Origin: Thermoflavimicrobium daqui
Lineage (GTDB): Bacteria > Bacillota > Bacilli > Thermoactinomycetales > Thermoactinomycetaceae
Assembly (NCBI RefSeq): GCF_003313465.1
Contig: NZ_KZ845664.1
Coordinates: forward strand, 248,001 to 312,000
DNA length: 64,000 nt
Direction: 5' to 3'
Part shown: one piece after another, positions 36,201 to 48,200 of the stretch
Layout: every line of letters starts with the position of its first letter
Numbering within the stretch: position 1 is the stretch's first letter
The notes under the pieces: model-generated
What the model was told of the DNA's origin: nothing
Databases searched by the model: none
The model's input: the letters and a program-made list of their open reading frames with translations, nothing else
Position numbers and translations under genes: made by a program

Positions 36201-39200
36201 TACCGAGAATACGGTGGTCGCAACAGCAGCTGTGGTTCCAAAGCAGTCTGACCAGAAAGGGTTACCTCCAATCGGTTATCCGATCGCCAATACAGAAGTA
36301 TATGTATTAGATCATTATCAACAGCAGGTTCCTATAGGCGTTCCAGGTGAGCTATATATCGGTGGGCACAGCTTAGCGGACGGATATTTCAATCAGAGTG
36401 AACTAACTCGTGAGCGATTTATCCCGCATCCATTTAACAAACAACCTCATGCCCGTTTGTATAAAACAGGTGATTTGGTTCGTTTCTTACCAGATGGACA
36501 ATTGGAATATTTAGGACGGATCGATCAACAGGTCAAAATTCGTGGTTTTCGTATTGAGCTAGGTGAGATCGAAGCAGTTTTGAGTGGCCATCCAGCTGTG
36601 AAGGAAGGGGTCGTTGCTGTACAAGAGATAGCACCAGGGGATAAACGTTTAATTGCCTATGTCGTAGTGGATGAAGAACAAGTATTTTCTGAGGAAATTG
36701 GAAAGCAATATTTAAAACAACATCTACCTGAATATATGGTACCTGCAGTCTGGGTTACTTTAGAAGACCTCCCTCTTACTGCAAATGGGAAAATTGATCG
36801 TCAAGCCCTACCCAAACCGATCTGGAAGATGGATCAAGAAACCTACGTAGCACCCCGCAATAAAATCGAACAGAAGTTGGCCGCTATTTGGCAACAAGTA
36901 TTACGACTTCCACAAGTGGGAGTTCATGATAACTTCTTCCGCTTAGGTGGAGATTCCATTTTAAGTATTCAAATTGTTGCTAAAGCCAAACAGCAGGGTT
37001 TACACCTAACACCCAAACGATTATTTGAAAATCAAACGATTGCCGAACTAGCTCAGGTTGTTGGGAAAGTTGCTAATATTGAAGCGGAGCAAGGAATACT
37101 CACAGGCGAAGTACCGTTTACTCCGATTCAGAAATGGTTTTTTGAGCAAGACATCCCTCATCGTCATCATTGGAATCAGTCTATGTTTTTACAAGTAGCT
37201 GAGCGCTTAAAACCAGATCTTATTCAACGAACACTCGCTTACTTGCTAATGCAGCATGATGCATTACGTCTTCGTTTTGAAAAATTGGAACAAGGTTGGC
37301 GACAAGTTTATGCAGAAGTGGAAGAAGCCAACTCGTTTACAATGTTCGATCTAACCAAAATCGATATAAAAGAAAGAAGAATCATCATTGAAAACGAGGC
37401 GATAAAAGCGCAGCAGAGTCTAAATATCTTTCAAGGACCTTTGTTACGAGTGATTTATTTTGATTTAGGTGACTCCGAGCCGGGACGACTACTATGGGTA
37501 GCTCATCATTTGGTGATCGATGGTATTTCTTGGCGAATATTACTAGAGGACTTTGCTACCGTTTATAAGCAGTTAGAAAGTGGTAAAGTAGCCCAACCTT
37601 TGCCAAAGACAACTTCCTATCGGGAATGGGCTTACGAGTTACGCCAGCTTGCAAAATCTGAGCAGTTACAGCAAGAGGCCGTATATTGGTTAGAACAAGC
37701 CCAAAAGCCAGTGGCGACTCTACCTGTTGATAACAAGCATGGTAAGAATACAGAAAGAGAAGCGGATAGCATCACCCTGTCCTTAAACCAAGCAGAGACA
37801 CGGACGCTCCTTCAAATGAGTAATGAAAAATATCGTGCACAGATTCATGAAATTTTGCTTTCTGCATTAGGAAAAGCCTTCATGCACTGGACTGGGCAAA
37901 CGACTTTTCGTATTCATTTAGAAGGGCATGGTCGTGAAGAGTTGAAAGAAGGAATTGACTTATCCCGAACGATCGGCTGGTTTACGAGTATGTATCCATG
38001 GGTGATGGATTTGTCTGAAGCAAAGTGTAATAGTGAGATCGTCCGAGTAGTGAAGGAGCAAGTTCGCCGCACTCCTAAGCAAGGCTTGGGATATGGTGTC
38101 ATACGCTATCTCAGTCAAGATCATGAAGTGAAGGAAGTGCTTAGTCAGCAACCTACGCCGAAGGTCAGCTTTAACTATCTGGGACAATTTGATCAGTCGA
38201 CCGAACAAGTGGGTCTCTTCTCAGGCGTTGCTCCTGAATACGCTGGAAGTTATGCAGATCCTCAAACACCACGTGCTCATCTCATTGATGTAATTGGAGG
38301 TGTGTCACAGGGACAGCTTCACCTAACTTGGAGATATAGCAAAGAAATGTATCAACAAGAAACCATAGAGCAAGTGGCCGTTATGATGATGACATCTTTG
38401 CGAGAGCTTATTCACCAAGAATTGAGTGATAAGACGACTTGCTATATTCCATCTGACTTTCCGTTGGCTGAGTTAACTCAAACAGAGCTGGATCAATGTC
38501 TTGAACCCCATGGGGTGGTAGAAGATATCTATCCGCTCTCACCACTGCAAGAGGGGCTTTGGTTCCATTCACAAATGGGAACAGGTATAGGTGACTATGT
38601 TGTTCAAATGTCATTCTCCCTAACAGGTGATTTGGATCTCCAAGCGTTTCAAGAAGCTTGGCAACAAGTGGTCAATCGTTATGCTGTATTACGCACAGCG
38701 ATTAAAGCTCAAGGGCTGACTCGCCCCCATCAAGTGGTATATGCTTCTGTTCCTGTTTCATTTATAGTGGAAGACTGGTCGAGCCATACGTTAGAGGAAC
38801 AAGAACAAAAATTAGAAAGGGTGTTAGCGCAGGATCGGAAACTAGGATTTATCTTGGAACAAGCTCCTTTAATGCGGTTTACCATCATACAGAGAGGGGA
38901 TCAGGCTTATCAGTTTATTTGGAGCTATCATCATGTCATTTTAGATGGTTGGAGTATGCCACTTGTATTCCAAGATCTATTTACAATCTACCATCAGTTA
39001 ACCACAGGGCAGAGGATAGAACTTGAAGAAATGCGACCTTATCGTGATTATATCGCTTGGCTCAAACAGCAAGATCTCATGAAAGCAAAAGAGTTTTGGC
39101 GGCAGAAACTAAAAGGATTTACCACACCGACAACCCTTCCCATTGAGAGAAAGGTTACAGAATCGGCAGCAGAAAACTATAAACAGCATGTGGTTTATCT

Positions 39201-42200
39201 ATCGGAACCGTTAACGGCAAAATTAGAAGACTTTGTAAGAGGGCATCAATTAACCCTTAGCTCGTTGATACAAGGAGCTTGGGCCTATCTGCTAAGTCGT
39301 TATAGTGGAGAGAAAGATGTATTGTATGGGGCGACTGGTGCTGGAAGACCCGCTGACTTATCAGGTGTAGATCGGATGGTTGGTTTATTTATCAATACAT
39401 TGCCAGTCCGGGTTCAAGTGTCTGAAGAGCTCACGATCCAAGAGTGGTTACAATCATTCCAGTTGGAACAGATGGAGCTTAGGCAGTATGAATTTACACC
39501 GCTTCACGAGATTCAGGGACTCAGTGAACTACCTAAAGGAACACCTTTGTTTCAAACATTGGTCGTATTTGAAAACTATCCAGTTGGTGAGGTTGCTGAA
39601 CGCATTCCTGGAGGTCTTCGTATTCATCAGGCTGAAGGTGTGGAACAAGTCAGCTATCCACTTACCCTTATCGTAGCGCCAGGAGAGAAGCTGTATTTGA
39701 AATGGATGTATCGGGATAATCATTTTGCTGATGAAGCGATTGTGAGAATGTGTGAGCATCTACAAATGATTTTAGAAGAGATGGTAGCTGATCCGACCCG
39801 TAAGCTTAAAGAAGTCAATCTCTTAACCAAACAAGAAGCGCATCAGCTTACTTTGTGGAATGAAAACGAGCAGCCGTACCCTGACAAACGACCCATTCAT
39901 GAATGGATTGCTAGACAGGTGGAGAAAACGCCACAAGCGGTTGCCGTTATGACGACGGAAGGAGCATGGACTTACCAAGAGCTTAATGAGCGAGCCAATC
40001 GATTAGCCCATTACCTCCTGAAAAATGGAGTCAATCAACAAGCACGTGTAGGAATTTTTATGGAACGCTCGCTTGATCTACTGGTTAGTTTATTGGCTGT
40101 GCTTAAAGCGGGTGGAACCTATGTCCCACTTGATCCAGCTTATCCGAAAGAGCGAATCGCTTATATGTTGTCTGATGCAGAGGCACAAGTCATCTTAACC
40201 CAAGAGTCGCTTAAAGGGGAGCTATCGGATGTTGTCGATTGGGTGGTAGCTGTTGATCAAGAATTCGCCTTATGGTCAGAGGAGTCCAACTTTAATCCGT
40301 CTGTTCAGGTTGACTCAGAGCAACTCGCCTATTTAATTTATACATCAGGCTCTACGGGTCTTCCTAAAGGAGTGATGATAAGCCATCGTAATGTTTCGGC
40401 TTTCATTCACTGGGCGAAATCCCTATTTACACCTGAAGAGTTAAAAGGAGTACTTGCTGCTACTTCGATCTGTTTTGACTTATCGATCTTTGAGATGTTT
40501 GTCCCACTAAGTGCGGGTGGCAAGGTGATCTTAGCGGAGAATGTACTCGAGTTACCTGAGCATCCAGCCAAAAATCTGATTACTTGTATCAATACGGTAC
40601 CCTCTGCTATGACTGAGCTTTTACGAATGCAAGAAGTACCACCCTCTGTTCGAACTGTCAACTTAGCAGGTGAACCGCTCCCGCATGCATTGGTTCAACA
40701 AATTTATGCGCTTGGAACAGTAACCAAGGTATACAACTTATATGGGCCATCTGAAGATACAACATACTCCACCTATGCTTGTATTGAAAAAGATGGAAGC
40801 GAAGCTCCGCCCATTGGACGTCCGATTACCAATACCAAGGCATATGTATTGGACTCGTCATTACGTCCCGTAGCTATCGGTATTCCGGGAGAGTTATATC
40901 TGAGTGGAGCGGGAGTTGCTCTTGGCTATTTAAATAAAGAAGAGATGACACGAGAGCGATTTATTCCTGATCCATTTAGTTCCGATCCAAAAGCACGTTT
41001 ATATAAAACCGGTGATTTAGTTCGTTATCGTGGGGATGGGCAATTGGAGTTCTTAGGACGAATCGATCATCAGGTGAAAATTCGTGGCTATCGGATTGAA
41101 TTAGGTGAAATCGAAGCGGTACTTCGGCAAGATGAGAGCATTCGCGATGTGGTTGTGGTGGCTCGTGAAGATCAGCCTGGAGCTAAGCGTCTGGTTGCTT
41201 ATGTCGTAGCAGAACAGGATCAGTCTAGTGATTGGCAACAAAGAATCAAACAGAAATTGCCAGACTATATGGTACCCCGTGTTTTTGTGATGATGGATCA
41301 TCTACCACTCACCCCGAATGGTAAGATCGATCGGAAAGCTTTACCCGCACCCGAGCAAACCATATCGATGAAGCAGTATGTCGCACCTAGAACGGTAGCC
41401 GAAGAGATGATGGCTGCCATCTGGTGTAAGGTTTTATCCTTAGAGCAAGTAGGTGTTTATGATCATTTCTTTGAGTTAGGTGGGCACTCCCTCTTGGCGA
41501 CACAAGTTGTATCGCGAAGTAAGGAAGTGTTTGGTATTGAATTCCCATTGCGATTACTCTTTGAAAAGCCGGTGCTCCATGAATTAGCACAAGCGATCGA
41601 AATGGAAACGATGATGGAGCAGAATGAAGAGAGTTCGATAACGATCGAGAAGGCTAAGCGAACATCTACGAACTTGCCACTCTCCTATTCTCAACAGCGC
41701 TTATGGTTTTTAGATCGTCTCAAGCCGGAGAATGCTGCCTACAACCTACCATTTGCCTTACGGATCCAAGGAAAAATCAATCGAAAGGCGATGGAAGAGA
41801 GTTTGCAAACGCTAATAAGGCGACATGAGACTCTGCGAACAATTTTCCAAGAGATCAAGGGGCAACCTGTACAAATCATAGAGGAAGTGGAATTTAGCTC
41901 ATTGGAGTTCGTGGATTTACGTTTAACAGCGAATCCATCTGCTAAGGTGTTGGAACTCATCACCCAAGATCTCAATCAGCCATTTTATCTTCATAAAGGA
42001 CCGTTATTTCGAGCGAAGTTATATCAAGTAGCGCATGAAGAATGGATCTTTTATGTGAATATGCATCATATCATCTCAGATGGCTGGTCACTTCAAGTCT
42101 TTTTGAAGGAATGGCTCGCGTGTTATCAAGCACTTATCGAAGGTCAAGAAGCAAGTATAGCTCCACTTCCGATTCAATATGCAGACTTTGCTATTTGGCA

Positions 42201-45200
42201 GCAGAGTTGGATGGATGGAGCGAAATTAGAGGAACAATTGACTTATTGGAAAAATCAACTGAAGAATGTCCCGATTCTGCAATTACCGACGGATTATCCA
42301 CGTCCTTCTGAACAAACATTCTGCGGGGCCGATTATCGCATGAATTTGCCTCATGAATTAGTTAAGCGTTTGGAGGAACTGGGTCATCAAGAGGGAGCAA
42401 CCTTATTCATGACCTTGCTTGCTGCATGGAATGTACTCTTGAGTCGTTATAGTGGTCAAACTGATATTGCTGTAGGTAGCCCCATTGCTGGCAGAAATCA
42501 TAAGGAAACAGAAGGTTTGATTGGCTTTTTCGTTAATACGTTGGTTTTTCGTACTGATCTTTCAGGAAACCCAAGTTTCCGAACCTTATTGAGACAGCTA
42601 CGAGAAGTTGCCTTGTCTGCATATGCTCATCAAGATGTACCATTTGAAAAAGTAGTTGACGAACTACAGCCAGAGCGTCATTTAAGCCATTCTCCACTTT
42701 TCCAAGTGATGTTTGCCCTGCAAAATATGCCAGAGATGGCAGATCGGGTAACAGAACTATCCATTGAACCCTTTGACCTTCCAATTACAACTGCAAAATT
42801 TGATTTGACTTTAACGATGGGAGAAAGTAGCCAAGGATTTACGGCTGTATTTGAGTATAATACGGACTTATTTAAAGCGGAGACCATCGCACGTCTAGCT
42901 CAGCATTTCTACCAAGTACTTGAAGCAATTGCCCAAAATCCAGAACAACCGATTCATCACATCCCCATCTTAACGGAGCAAGAACAAGAGCTATATCAAC
43001 AGGTCAATCAAACGCAGATGGATTCATATGACGGCTGTATTCATCAATGGGTTGAGAAACAAGTAGCGAGAGATCCACAGGCTATCGCGATTGTCAGTGA
43101 ACACACTTTCGTCACTTATGGTGAACTAAATGCTCGAGCCAATCAGCTAGCCCGTTACTTACAAAAAATAGGTATCGCACCAGGAGAGCTCGTAGGAATC
43201 TGCATGGAACGAACCCCCGCGTTGATCGTTGGAGCACTAGCTATTCTTAAAGCAGGGTGTGCCTATGTGCCGATGGACCCCGAATATCCAACAGACCGGT
43301 TAGAATATATGGCCTTGGATGCACAAGTTTCAATGATCCTAACAGAGACAGCTTATCAAGAAAAATGTTCATTCGAATCGGTGCCATATACGATTTGCTT
43401 GGATCAGATCGCAGACAAATTAAGCTTAGAAAGCGAAAAAGAACTTTCAGGACTGGCGACGGGTGATCAGTTAGCCTATCTCATTTACACGTCAGGTTCT
43501 ACAGGTCAACCCAAAGGAGTACCCATTACACATCGTTCGCTCGGGAACTTAATCACTTGGCATCATACAACTTATGAATTAAGTAGCCATGATCGAACTA
43601 CCTTAATAGCTGGTGTTGCCTTTGATGCATCCGTATGGGAAATTTGGCCTACTTTGACCGCGGGAGCAGCACTGTATATTCCAACGCAAGAAGTTCGCTT
43701 GTCGCCTACCCACTTACGTGACTGGCTACTTGAAAACCAGATTACCATTAGCTTTTTACCAACACCTTTATTGGAAAGTTTATTGCAGCTAGAATGGCCA
43801 AAACAAGTTGCTCTGCGCAAACTGTTAACAGGTGGGGATCAGTTACATGTCTATCCAGCCAGTGATTTCCCAGTAGATGTAATCAATCATTATGGACCGA
43901 CCGAGAATACGGTGGTTACAACTGCTTATCCCATACCGAAAGGAGAGACTTACCAGGGATTACCTGCTATTGGTCAGCCCATTGGTGGGACCGAAGTTTA
44001 TGTGCTAAGTCCATTTAACCAACCTGTTCCAATAGGTGTACCTGGTGAGCTACATATTGGTGGAGTTGGTTTAGCAAAAGGTTATCATCGCCGACCCGAA
44101 CTCACAGCGGAGAAATTTGTAACGATTGAACAAGAGCGTTTGTATAAGACTGGAGACTTAGTACGCTTCCTCTCAAATGGAAATCTTGAATTTTTAGGTC
44201 GGATCGATCAGCAAGTGAAAATTCGCGGTTTCCGAATCGAGCTAGGTGAAATAGAGGCCATCTTAAGTAGTTATCCAACGATTAAAGAAGCAACTGTAAG
44301 CGCAAGTGTCGATGAAAGGGGAGAAAAACGGCTTGTTGCTTATGTAGTCGCAGATGGTGAAGCGGAGGAGATGAAGTGGATCGAGCATCTGAAGCAGATG
44401 CTTCCTGAATATATGATTCCTTCAGCTTTTGTCAAACTAGATGCACTTCCACTCACCGCGAATGGGAAGGTGGATCGACAAGCTTTGCCTAAACCCGAAT
44501 GGGCGGAAAAAATACGAGCAGGAGTGGAACCACGAACACCTGTGGAAGAAATGATTGCTGGGATTTGGAAATCATTATTACCAGTGGAAGCTGTGTATAT
44601 TCATGACAATTTCTTTGTACTTGGAGGACATTCTCTCTTAGCAACACAGGTAATCTCTCGTATCAATGAAGCTTTCCAAATTACCTTACCACTTCGTAGC
44701 TTATTTGAGGCACCGATACTCAAAGACTTAGCCCAGCAGGTAGAAACTGCTTTACAGGAAGGAAAAGGGAAGGCTTTACCTCCACTCATCCCAAGTGATC
44801 ACAGTGAACCGCTTGCGCCCATGTCCTACGCTCAGCAACGTCTATGGTTCTTAGATCGATTGCTTCCAGATCGTTCCGTTTATCATATCCCATTTGCACT
44901 ACGGATTCGGGGTGATCTTCACGTTGATCTATTACGTCAAAGCCTGCACTCGCTCATTCAGCGTCATGAAACACTGAGAACGATCTTCCAAGAAGAAGAC
45001 GGGCAGGCTGTCCAGGTGATTCAAACATCGGATCACTTGAAGTTTAGGGAGATTGATCTACGGGCAGAGCAAGATCCGTGTGAGTCAGCCATGCAGCAAA
45101 TCCATGCAGATCTACAAATATCTTTTGTCCTTACCCAAGGACCGCTCCTGCGGATGAAGCTATTCCGAGTGGCGGAGGATGAATGGCTGTTCTATCTAAA

Positions 45201-48200
45201 TATGCATCACATTATTTCAGATGGATGGTCAATCAGTGTTTTCATTCGAGAGTTGTTTACTCTCTATAACGCATTCAAGCAGGGAGAAGATAATCCGCTT
45301 CCAGCATTAACGATTCAATATCGAGACTTTGCTAGCTGGCAAAAATCTTGGCTGACGGGAGAAGTATTGGAAAAACAGCTTGCCTACTGGAAAAAACAGC
45401 TTGCAGATGTCCCTGTGTTACAGCTTGCGACAGATCGTCCGCGACCAGCTGAACAGACCTTCCGAGGGGCGACATATCAAATCGTCTTACCGACTAAGTT
45501 ATTAGCTGACTTAAAAGAGCTAAGTCAACAAGAAGGAGCCACCTTATTTATGACATTGTTGACTGCTTTCCAGCTCTTACTGAGTCGATATAGCGGTCAA
45601 GAAGATATTGCGGTAGGTAGTCCTGTGGCTGGACGAAATCAGAAGGAAATCGAAAATCTCATTGGTTTCTTTGTGAATACATTGGTATTTCGTACAGACC
45701 TATCAGGAAATCCGAGTTTCCGAGATTTGTTAGCACGAGTTCGCGACGTGGCGCTTGAAGCGTATAGCCATCAAGATGTTCCATTTGAAAGAGTAGTGGA
45801 TGAAGTCCAACCCGAACGCCATCTAAGTCATACACCGTTATTCCAAGTGATGTTTGCACTGCAAAATACACCACGTGATTGGCACGAAGCCCACGACTTA
45901 CAGATGGAAACGGTCACACTCGAGCAAAATTCGGCTAAGTTTGATCTAACGTTAACGATGGCAGAAGCATCCGAAGGTTTAGTAACAGCATTTGAATACA
46001 ACACGGATCTATTTACAAAGGATACGATTCAGCGTATGGCTGTACAGCTTCAACTGCTCCTCGAACAGATTGTTCGTAAGCCTGAGGCAGCGATTCACCA
46101 TTATTCAATTGTGACTCAGGATGAGAAACAGTTAATAAGTGCATGGAATGAAACAAAAGTAGACTATCCACAAAATCGACCGGTTTATGCTTGGATCGAA
46201 GAGAATGCGAAACAACAGCCAACAGGGGTTGCAGTGGTAAGTTTACAAGGTACGCTCACTTATCAAGAACTGAATGCACGAGCCAATCAATTAGCACATG
46301 CACTACAGAAACGTGGGATAGGATCAGAACAGCTCGTTGGTGTATGTATGGAACGCTCGCCAGAGCTATTGGTTGCCCTTCTCGCTATATGGAAGGCTGG
46401 AGCAGCTTATGTACCAATGGACCCCAGTTATCCGGAAGACCGTCTAACATACATGATATCTGATTCGCAAGTGCCTATCATGCTTACCCAGTCTCATCTA
46501 CAAGAGAAAGTAGAGGGCAGCTCTACGACTGTATGGTGTGTGGATACGGATGAAGAACTTTGGATAACTGAAAGTAAAGCCGATTTAGAAGTATCCGTAT
46601 CTGTCGATCAACTAGCTTATATGATCTATACCTCTGGATCAACTGGAAAACCGAAAGGGGTAATGATTACCCATCGTTCTCTGCTTAATTTGGTGTTCTG
46701 GCATCAGCGTACGTACCAATTAACTTCACAAGATCGGACGACTCTGCTTGCGGGAACTGCTTTTGATGCCTCTGTCTGGGAAATCTGGCCTACTTTAGCT
46801 AGTGGGGGAGCGCTCTATATCCCGAGTGAGGAAATACGCATGTCTCCAACTGAATTAAAGGATTGGATGATTGAGCAGCAAATCACTGTCAGCTTCTTGC
46901 CTACTCCATTGTTAGAGAGCATGTTACTACTTGAGTGGCCAAAGCAATTACCGTTACGAACATTATTAACAGGTGGCGATCAGTTGCGACATTATCCATC
47001 ACCTGATTTTCCAGTCGAGGTCATTAATCACTATGGGCCTACAGAAAATACGGTCGTAACCACAGCTGCGAAAGTGGTCACTTCCACAAACAGTGAGCTA
47101 ACTACGCCACCAATTGGGCGACCGATTGCCAATACAGAAGTATATGTCCTTGATTCACAACGACAACCTGTACCCATCGGGGTTCCCGGTGAGCTTTATG
47201 TAGGAGGAGCCGGACTCGCTCGTGGCTATTACCAGCGCCCAGATCTGACAGAGCAAAGCTTTATACAACATCCATTCCGTCCTGACAGTCATGCACGTCT
47301 CTATAAGACTGGGGACTTGGTTCGCTTTCTCCCCGATGGTCAGCTTGAATTTTTAGGACGCATCGATCATCAGGTGAAAATTCGCGGCTTCCGCATTGAG
47401 CTAGGGGAAATTGAAGCAGCCTTAAGTAGTCACCCAGCGATTCAGGAATGTGTAGTTATCGCTCGAAGTAATGAACAAGGGTTAAAACAGTTGGTAGCCT
47501 ATGTCGTTACGAAAGAGACACTTTCACGTAACGAGTTACGCCAGACCTTAAAACAGACCCTACCTGAGTATATGATTCCAACTGCGTTCGTCTGGCTCGA
47601 TCACTTGCCACTAACTAACAATGGCAAAATCGATCGCCGAGCACTTCCAGCACCAGATACGTCTGATTATCTAGACCAAACACACTATGTCGAAGCTAAA
47701 ACCGAAGTTGAAGCCCAACTGGTAGAGATTTGGAAACAAGTCCTACGGCTCCAACGTGTTGGAATCCATGATAACTTTTTCCAACTAGGTGGGGACTCAA
47801 TTTTAAGTCTGCAAGTAGTGGCGCGAGCGAATCAAGCGGGATTAAAGCTCACACCTAAACAGCTCTTTGAAAATCAGACGATTGCTGAACTAGCCACAGT
47901 GGTAGGGAAAGCACCAGTTATTCAAGCTGAACAAGGCTTAGTCACGGGTGAAGTACCACTTACCCCGATTCAACATTGGTTCTTTGAGCAAGAACTGTTA
48001 GAGCGCCATCACTGGAATCAATCGATGTTCTTACTAGTCAAAAAGTCGCTACAACCGTCCCTATTGGCACAAGCGCTTAAAGCAGTGGTATATCAGCATG
48101 ATGCCCTGCGGCTCCGCTTTAGGAAACAAGGATCCAAGTGGTATCAAGTTCATACCCCATTGGAGGAAGCTTTACCTTTCCAATATGAAGACTTATCCCG

